From contig SUVZ01000135.1 of the NCBI GenBank assembly GCA_015061765.1, forward strand, positions 1-8,984: a DNA stretch of 8,984 nucleotides. Direction: 5' to 3'. The notes under the pieces are model-generated. The model saw only the letters and a list, made by a program, of their open reading frames with translations, did no database searches and had not been told where the DNA came from. The position numbers and the translations under genes are program-made. The DNA comes from Lentisphaerota bacterium (GTDB taxonomy: Bacteria > Verrucomicrobiota > Kiritimatiellia > RFP12 > UBA1067). Shown one piece after another: positions 5,342 through 8,984 of this stretch (within the stretch, counting starts at the first letter, position 1; every line of letters begins with the position of its first letter).

Positions 5342-7105
5342 TCATTGCACAATCTTAACGTCATCCGGCGCGTGAACCGATGTCTTAAGACTGCCGTCAG
5401 GAAGCTTATCCACCCGCACACGAATCATGCGTCCGCCAGGCAGAGCCATCGAACCTTCAGCCCATTCCAGATCGCCGAGAAAAGGCTTCACCTCCACCGT
5501 CCGGCAACCAACGTCAAGCGGGCGCACGCCCAATACATGGTTGATGCACCAGGCCGCAGGACCACCGCTCCACCCATGGCAAAGAGAATGCCTAAAGCCA
5601 GGATAGCAGAACTCCCCGAAGTCACCGTGGATATCCTTCTTTCCGGATACGGGCATCTGGTCTATACGTACGGCATTGTTCGTCCAGGAAACATCAAAAT
5701 TCTCCCAAAAGCTTGTTGCGCCCATATCAAGCATCCCTCCCCAATAATCACGTACGGTATCAAGCGCGCGCTGATCTTCGCCAGCCGCAGACATGGCCTC
5801 GAGCATGTAATAGCCAAAGAACGTGCTCACGCCCGAGTGTCCGTTGCGGCCGATGGTTTCCGCAAACATTTCCCTTGCGTCGCGGAATCCGCCAAGAACA
5901 AGAAAAGCGGCCGCTGATTTTGAGCCGTGGGATTCAAGCCTGACCGACCGCAGCCGAGACGCGGCGGCGCGACAGCGCGCGGCAAGCGCATTGTCGCCGA
6001 TCGCTTCGGCAACAATGGCCGATTCGTCAAACCCAATGGCGCGCAATGCATGTGATCCGGCGGTTTCCGCCGCAGGGTTGTGGCGCGTAGGCCAGTCGAG
6101 GAATCCGCACATCTCGGTCCGTTCGTCCCGACCGTCGCATGAAAGAAGATGTTCAATGGTCTGACGCAGATATCCGGCCCGTTCCCGGATGTACGACACA
6201 TCCCCGGTGAAACGGTACCAGTCATGCACATTGCGCATATACCACGTTGTATAGGTGTCGATACCGTTCATCCATTGGCCAGGCGGCGTAGTTTCTGCCA
6301 CGTGGTCAAAAGAGCGCTTAAGGACATCCACCTCGCCGAACACCGACAGAATGACGCGTGTTTCGGGGTGCATATCTCCCATCCATACAACACGGTCGCG
6401 TTTGATGCCGTCCCACAGATAATCCTGACAGCAGAGATGCACTGTGCGCACCGCAGTCTCCCAAATCTGGTTGAGCCGATCGTCGCTTGAAACGAACGAG
6501 CCTATGCGCTTCATGGGCCGCATGAGCGAAACAGCCCGAACATATTCCACCGTCACACTTCCTGGCGTAACGAGATCGATGCGGACGAAACGGAAACCGG
6601 TATGTCCGTACTCTATTTGTCCCAGATGGGAAGTCTCCAGAACAACATCCCGCGGAGCATGGTCGTTGCATGCGCCCTTCTCTCCTATTTCGCTCATGGC
6701 TTCGCCCACCGACTCGCCAAAGCGCACACGTATTCTGGTTCCATGCGGGGCATCTGTCGTCCCGATCTGAACACCGCCATGGTATTCGCGGCCAAAATCA
6801 AGAAGAAAACCCGGTGCCACTCCATTGTTGACGAGCGTACAGCCATGTGGCCGCTCCCATATCCTCTCGTAGACCTGCCCGCGCTTCTTCCCCAGAAGCC
6901 GCGACACGCCTTCGACCGAACTGCGCGAACCATAGCCCCCTCTGTCCGCCGACTTCCACACGACCCGCACAGGAGAAACGAAAGCGCGGACCCGGCAATC
7001 AGGAATCTCCTCGGCATGGAATGAGACCGTCTTTGCATGCAAAGCCATGACGAGCAGCGGAACCGACGTACTGCAGACCAGAGTCAAAAACCTTCTCTCT
7101 TTCAT
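5342..7105 (-). CDS. Secreted alpha-L-rhamnosidase-like glycoside hydrolase (GH78 type)
   Basis: 587 residues from ATG 7105 (592 from ATG 7120). From 7105 a signal peptide is visible: MKERR, hydrophobic LTLVCSTSVPLLVMA, likely cleavage after ALHA (residue 24). Residues 25-195 are beta-sandwich. The (alpha/alpha)6 barrel follows, with DGIKRDRVVWMGD at 232-244, the GH78 acid-containing motif that in well-studied members reads D-x-x-x-R-E-x(6)-D; here Asp replaces the usual Glu. The general base region is GATSFWENFD with Glu 468. HSLCHGWSGGPAAW (about 506-519) and GVRPLD lead into the C-terminal beta-sandwich (VEVKPFLGDLEWAEGSM). Known family activity is release of terminal alpha-L-rhamnose from plant glycans or glycosides; substrate here is inferred, not shown. 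It is shorter than many GH78 enzymes (often 900 or more), lacking extra N-terminal domains. It is the first gene of the operon; its TGA (5344-5342) overlaps an ATG of the next frame. No good Shine-Dalgarno precedes either ATG. Confidence 0.85.
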   Translation of the reverse strand: MKERRFLTLVCSTSVPLLVMALHAKTVSFHAEEIPDCRVRAFVSPVRVVWKSADRGGYGSRSSVEGVSRLLGKKRGQVYERIWERPHGCTLVNNGVAPGFLLDFGREYHGGVQIGTTDAPHGTRIRVRFGESVGEAMSEIGEKGACNDHAPRDVVLETSHLGQIEYGHTGFRFVRIDLVTPGSVTVEYVRAVSLMRPMKRIGSFVSSDDRLNQIWETAVRTVHLCCQDYLWDGIKRDRVVWMGDMHPETRVILSVFGEVDVLKRSFDHVAETTPPGQWMNGIDTYTTWYMRNVHDWYRFTGDVSYIRERAGYLRQTIEHLLSCDGRDERTEMCGFLDWPTRHNPAAETAGSHALRAIGFDESAIVAEAIGDNALAARCRAAASRLRSVRLESHGSKSAAAFLVLGGFRDAREMFAETIGRNGHSGVSTFFGYYMLEAMSAAGEDQRALDTVRDYWGGMLDMGATSFWENFDVSWTNNAVRIDQMPVSGKKDIHGDFGEFCYPGFRHSLCHGWSGGPAAWCINHVLGVRPLDVGCRTVEVKPFLGDLEWAEGSMALPGGRMIRVRVDKLPDGSLKTSVHAPDDVKIVQ

Positions 7106-7129
7106 GTGCAGAATTTTCATGTGCGGAAT
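7100..7129. repeat. 15-bp tandem duplication of the GH78 start-codon region
   Basis: TTTCATGTGCAGAAT (7100-7114) is followed directly by TTTCATGTGCGGAAT (7115-7129), with one mismatch. On the minus strand this gives two in-frame ATGs 15 bases apart (7120 and 7105), each followed by AAA: MKILH then MKERR. The outer copy touches the -10 box at 7128-7133. Confidence 0.9.
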
Positions 7130-7133
7130 TATA
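7128..7133 (-). promoter_or_regulatory. Putative -10 box of the GH78 operon
   Basis: TATAAT on the minus strand, a perfect consensus -10 hexamer. At the usual 17-bp spacing the -35 position reads GCCGGC, which is unlike TTGACA, as expected for an activator-dependent promoter. A transcript would start at about 7121, next to ATG 7120, leaving almost no leader. Confidence 0.5.
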
Positions 7134-7177
7134 GCACACGAAGCATCTCCGCCGGCTCTCATCCATTTCCAAAACAG

Positions 7178-7210
7178 GCAAGAATATATTATCATTTCAA
7201 GCAAGCATAT
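7178..7210. promoter_or_regulatory. Candidate operator direct repeat for the XylR-like regulator
   Basis: GCAAGAATAT (7178-7187) and GCAAGCATAT (7201-7210) match at 9 of 10 bases and start 23 bp apart, about two helical turns. AraC-type regulators commonly bind direct repeats at such spacing. The second copy overlaps a 10-bp palindrome, AGCATATGCT (7204-7213), that abuts the -10 box of the regulator gene, so autoregulation is plausible. Binding itself is inference. Confidence 0.4.
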
Positions 7211-7218
7211 GCTATAAT
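7189..7218 (+). promoter_or_regulatory. Putative promoter of the regulator gene
   Basis: TATAAT at 7213-7218 is a perfect -10 box. A weak -35, TTATCA (7189-7194), lies 18 bp upstream and matches TTGACA at four of six bases. Transcription would start at about 7225, just before the Shine-Dalgarno sequence, so the leader is very short. Confidence 0.5.
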
Positions 7219-7226
7219 TCACGGGC

Positions 7227-7231
7227 GGAGG
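7227..7231 (+). promoter_or_regulatory. Ribosome binding site of the regulator gene
   Basis: GGAGG lies 5 bases before ATG 7237 but only 2 before ATG 7234. It therefore favours the second of two adjacent ATG codons. Confidence 0.65.
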
Positions 7232-7236
7232 AAATG

Positions 7237-8469
7237 ATGGGCAGGACCAGCAAATCAAGATTCAGCATATCCGTGATTACAACTGGAGCGGGCATCGCCA
7301 GCCGTGAATATCTCATGGGTGTGTTCAAATACGCCAATGCCCGCACACGATGGACATTTGAGTTCCACAATTCCGTGGATGAATTTTCCGCAAGCCACAA
7401 GCATGCCTCGTCCATTGACGGAATTCTGTCGATCGTCCCCCACACTCCAGCATCTCTTTCCTTCATCGCGCGCAAAAACATACCGACAGTTATCATAGAC
7501 AGCCGTCCGGAGGGTTTTGCCGCCCGAAACGCCAGACTCTCGTTTCTTCATCTGAACGACGTCGCAGTTGGAAAATATGCCGCCGAGCATCTGATCTCAC
7601 GCGGCGCATTCAATTCATTCGCCTGCATAATCGATACGCCGGAGACCAAATACCCGCATCTGCGCGAGGCGGGATTCCGTCGGGCCATTGAACGGCAGAA
7701 AAAACCTGTGGCAACGTTCATCCTCAATTCCAAACGCATCGACAAACAGGAACAACGGAATTTCCGTTTGCGCTTTTCACGACTCCCCAAACCTCTGGCC
7801 GTTTTCGCCGTCCGCGACGGTGCCGCCTTGCCCGTATATGAGGCCTGCCGCCGATTGGGGCTTTCCATCCCCGATGAAGTGGCGGTCATTGGCGTCGACA
7901 ATGATGAACTTTTCTGCAACATGCTTTCCTGCCCCCTCTCAAGCATTCAGCTGGACCATGAGCAGGTCGGTTTTCTCGCATCAAAGGAACTGGACCGTCT
8001 TCTGTCCGGAGGCAACGGCACCAATGTCGTTTTCGACACACCCGTGAAGGACATAGTCATGCGCGCATCTACACGAATCATACCCCCCGCTGCGCGCATC
8101 GTATCCGATGCGTTGTCATATATTGAGCACAACATCTCCGGCACACTTCGTGTTTCAGAGATAGCCGAAGCCCTCAATATTTCACGACGCCTCCTTGACC
8201 TGCGCTTTCGTCAGATGGAAAACGAAAGCGTACACAACGCAATCGTCCGGGCTCGTATAAAGGCGGCAAAGAAAAGGCTTGCATCCAGCCGTGACACTAT
8301 TTTTCATATTGCAGCGGCATCCGGATTCCCATCATCGGCATCATTCGTCCGCTTTTTCACTCATTGCACCGGCATGTCACCTGGCATGTGGAGAGAAAAA
8401 CAGCGTATACTCGAGGGGAAGCACACGCATTCTGAGAAGAAGACCGCCCGCAAGCCGGTCGACTGTTGA
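7237..8469 (+). CDS. XylR-like transcriptional regulator (LacI-type sensor plus AraC-type HTH)
   Basis: 410 residues from ATG 7237, chosen over the adjacent ATG 7234 for its spacing from GGAGG. Residues about 9-280 form a periplasmic-binding-protein-like sugar sensor of the LacI/Peripla_BP_3 kind: ISVITTGAGIASREYLMGV at the start, IDGILSIVP, GVFAV-like LAVFAVRDGAAL, and the hallmark VAVIGVDNDELFCNML followed by PLSSIQLD. Residues about 288-390 form an AraC-type domain with two helix-turn-helix units: VSEIAEALNISRRLLDLRF (306-324) and HIAAASGFPSSASFVRFF (358-375), then the closing G.SP..WR. Members bind a monosaccharide and activate nearby sugar-use genes; E. coli XylR with xylose is the model. 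Divergent placement 110 bp or so from the GH78 operon marks it as that operon's likely regulator. The ligand is unknown; rhamnose or galacturonate are guesses from the neighbours. The 20-residue tail after the HTH is basic and looks disordered. Confidence 0.92.
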   Translation: MGRTSKSRFSISVITTGAGIASREYLMGVFKYANARTRWTFEFHNSVDEFSASHKHASSIDGILSIVPHTPASLSFIARKNIPTVIIDSRPEGFAARNARLSFLHLNDVAVGKYAAEHLISRGAFNSFACIIDTPETKYPHLREAGFRRAIERQKKPVATFILNSKRIDKQEQRNFRLRFSRLPKPLAVFAVRDGAALPVYEACRRLGLSIPDEVAVIGVDNDELFCNMLSCPLSSIQLDHEQVGFLASKELDRLLSGGNGTNVVFDTPVKDIVMRASTRIIPPAARIVSDALSYIEHNISGTLRVSEIAEALNISRRLLDLRFRQMENESVHNAIVRARIKAAKKRLASSRDTIFHIAAASGFPSSASFVRFFTHCTGMSPGMWREKQRILEGKHTHSEKKTARKPVDC

Positions 8470-8811
8470 GCGGACCTTCACAGCCGAATGAAGTGCGCCT
8501 GCCTGCCGATGTATCCGTCATTCGGCGGACAGCCGACCGATTGGCCCAGTACGACCCTCTGGTTGGAATAATCGGGGAGAGCTTCTGAAAAAGAGTTTGA
8601 TTAACGGCTTATATTTGTCGATTTTGGAATTTATCCCTACTTCTGGCATACTTCGATTCAATCGGTGGCAGGATTTCGAGTAGGCCATCTTCACTCAATA
8701 GTCATTTGGTTGAGAATTAGTCCGAAGCATATTCTCATTCAAAAACACAGGGGGCTGTAAAGATAAGAGGAATGAGATACTGAAAAGGGTTTATCCGTAT
8801 TTTTCGCGAAC
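8470..8811. other. Stretch without a recognisable gene
   Basis: No intact gene is seen here on either strand. The first part holds a 9-bp inverted repeat, GCCGAATGA (8483-8491) with TCATTCGGC (8518-8526), around a 26-base loop and without a T-run. From about 8585 the sequence turns AT-rich. A smaller 7-bp inverted repeat, TGAGAAT (8711-8717) with ATTCTCA (8731-8737), is also present. Short open frames of 30-50 codons occur, but none was recognised. Confidence 0.6.
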
Positions 8812-8912
8812 TTATGCACGCAGATATTTTGTACTTCGCCCCGCTCCGATTTTGCGCAATTCTCCTTTAAAACAAGTTTTCCAAAGACGGTTTCGACGGT
8901 TGTCGGACTCAT
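8812..8912 (-). pseudogene. Frameshifted remnant of a winged-helix domain (Fic-like C-terminus?)
   Basis: On the minus strand, ATG 8912 opens MSPTTVETVFGKLVLK. A shift to the -1 frame at 8865-8871 continues as GELRKIGAGRSTKYLRA and stops at TAA 8812-8814. Joined, the text has the shape of a winged-helix end, with a TVE..L.KL recognition part followed by a G.L..IG.GR.T.Y wing, as often seen at the C-terminus of Fic and related proteins. Upstream sequence has stops in all frames tried, so the rest of the gene is gone. Without the shift the first frame runs 57 codons to a TGA at 8739. The family match is from memory and is tentative. Confidence 0.35.
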
Positions 8913-8984
8913 ACAAGGCTAAAGAACTAAAAATTCCAAGACACGACTCGTCGGCAATGTAATTTTACTGTGAGCCAGTACCCC

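Larger units (their letters stand above)
7126..7220. repeat. Inverted repeat framing the divergent control region
   Basis: GAATTATAGCA (7126-7136) and TGCTATAATTC (7210-7220) are perfect reverse complements, 11 bp each. Each arm contains the outward-facing -10 box of its gene, so both promoters share TGCTATAATTC. The intervening 73 bp would carry regulator sites. Confidence 0.7.

Noticed and set aside
7106..7258. N-terminal extension of the GH78 frame up to ATG 7258
   Set aside because: It would run through the promoter region and into the divergent regulator gene, has no binding site, and would place the signal peptide 51 residues inside the protein.
8483..8526. The 9-bp inverted repeat after the regulator gene as a terminator
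   Set aside because: The loop of 26 bases is long and no T-run follows the stem on the plus strand, so an intrinsic terminator is not supported.
8865..8871. Claiming a working programmed frameshift site
   Set aside because: The surrounding gene is a short remnant without an upstream coding region. A simple indel in decayed DNA explains the two frames.

Overview
The window reads as a chromosomal accessory region of an uncultured bacterium, most likely of the Verrucomicrobiota/Kiritimatiellota/Lentisphaerota group and probably gut-associated. This is inferred from gene style only: a long secreted PATR-type beta-strand protein, a pectate-lyase-like beta-helix protein and a small GH78-type enzyme under a XylR-like AraC regulator, next to a PDDEXK_9 nuclease and an ORF6N-type remnant. 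No rRNA or other taxonomic marker is present.

Left flank (1-1069). The window opens inside the C-terminus of a PD-(D/E)XK nuclease-like protein. About 800 bp of decayed DNA follows. It holds two arrays of 7-bp repeats (352-372 and 401-435), two pieces of one ORF6N-domain pseudogene on the minus strand (402-850) whose missing middle is replaced by a 30-bp imperfect inverted repeat, a perfect 11-bp hairpin at a junction, and a 54-codon scrap of group II intron reverse transcriptase (853-1023).

Core (1070-8469). Three minus-strand genes form a tight operon, in transcription order: a secreted alpha-L-rhamnosidase-like GH78 enzyme (7105-5342); a secreted 1018-residue beta-strand-repeat protein (5303-2247), whose longest reading frame overlaps the enzyme's stop codon as ATGA; and a secreted right-handed beta-helix protein of the Pectate_lyase_3 type (2218-1070). 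Transcribed divergently is a XylR-like regulator with a LacI-type sugar-binding domain and an AraC-type DNA-binding domain (7237-8469). The roughly 110-bp control region between them carries two opposed consensus -10 boxes inside an inverted repeat and a direct repeat suited to an AraC-type dimer. The simplest reading is a sugar-induced locus for attack on a rhamnose-containing, pectin-like glycan. It has no transporter and no SusC/D pair within the window.

Right flank (8470-8984). No intact gene is visible. The DNA becomes AT-rich and ends in what looks like a frameshifted remnant of a winged-helix domain on the minus strand.

The most unusual observations are tandem duplication of the start-codon region in two genes of the operon, a GH78 gene whose -10 box sits directly before its ATG, the two-module beta-strand protein encoded between two glycan-active proteins, and the heptamer arrays and inverted repeat in the decayed left flank.
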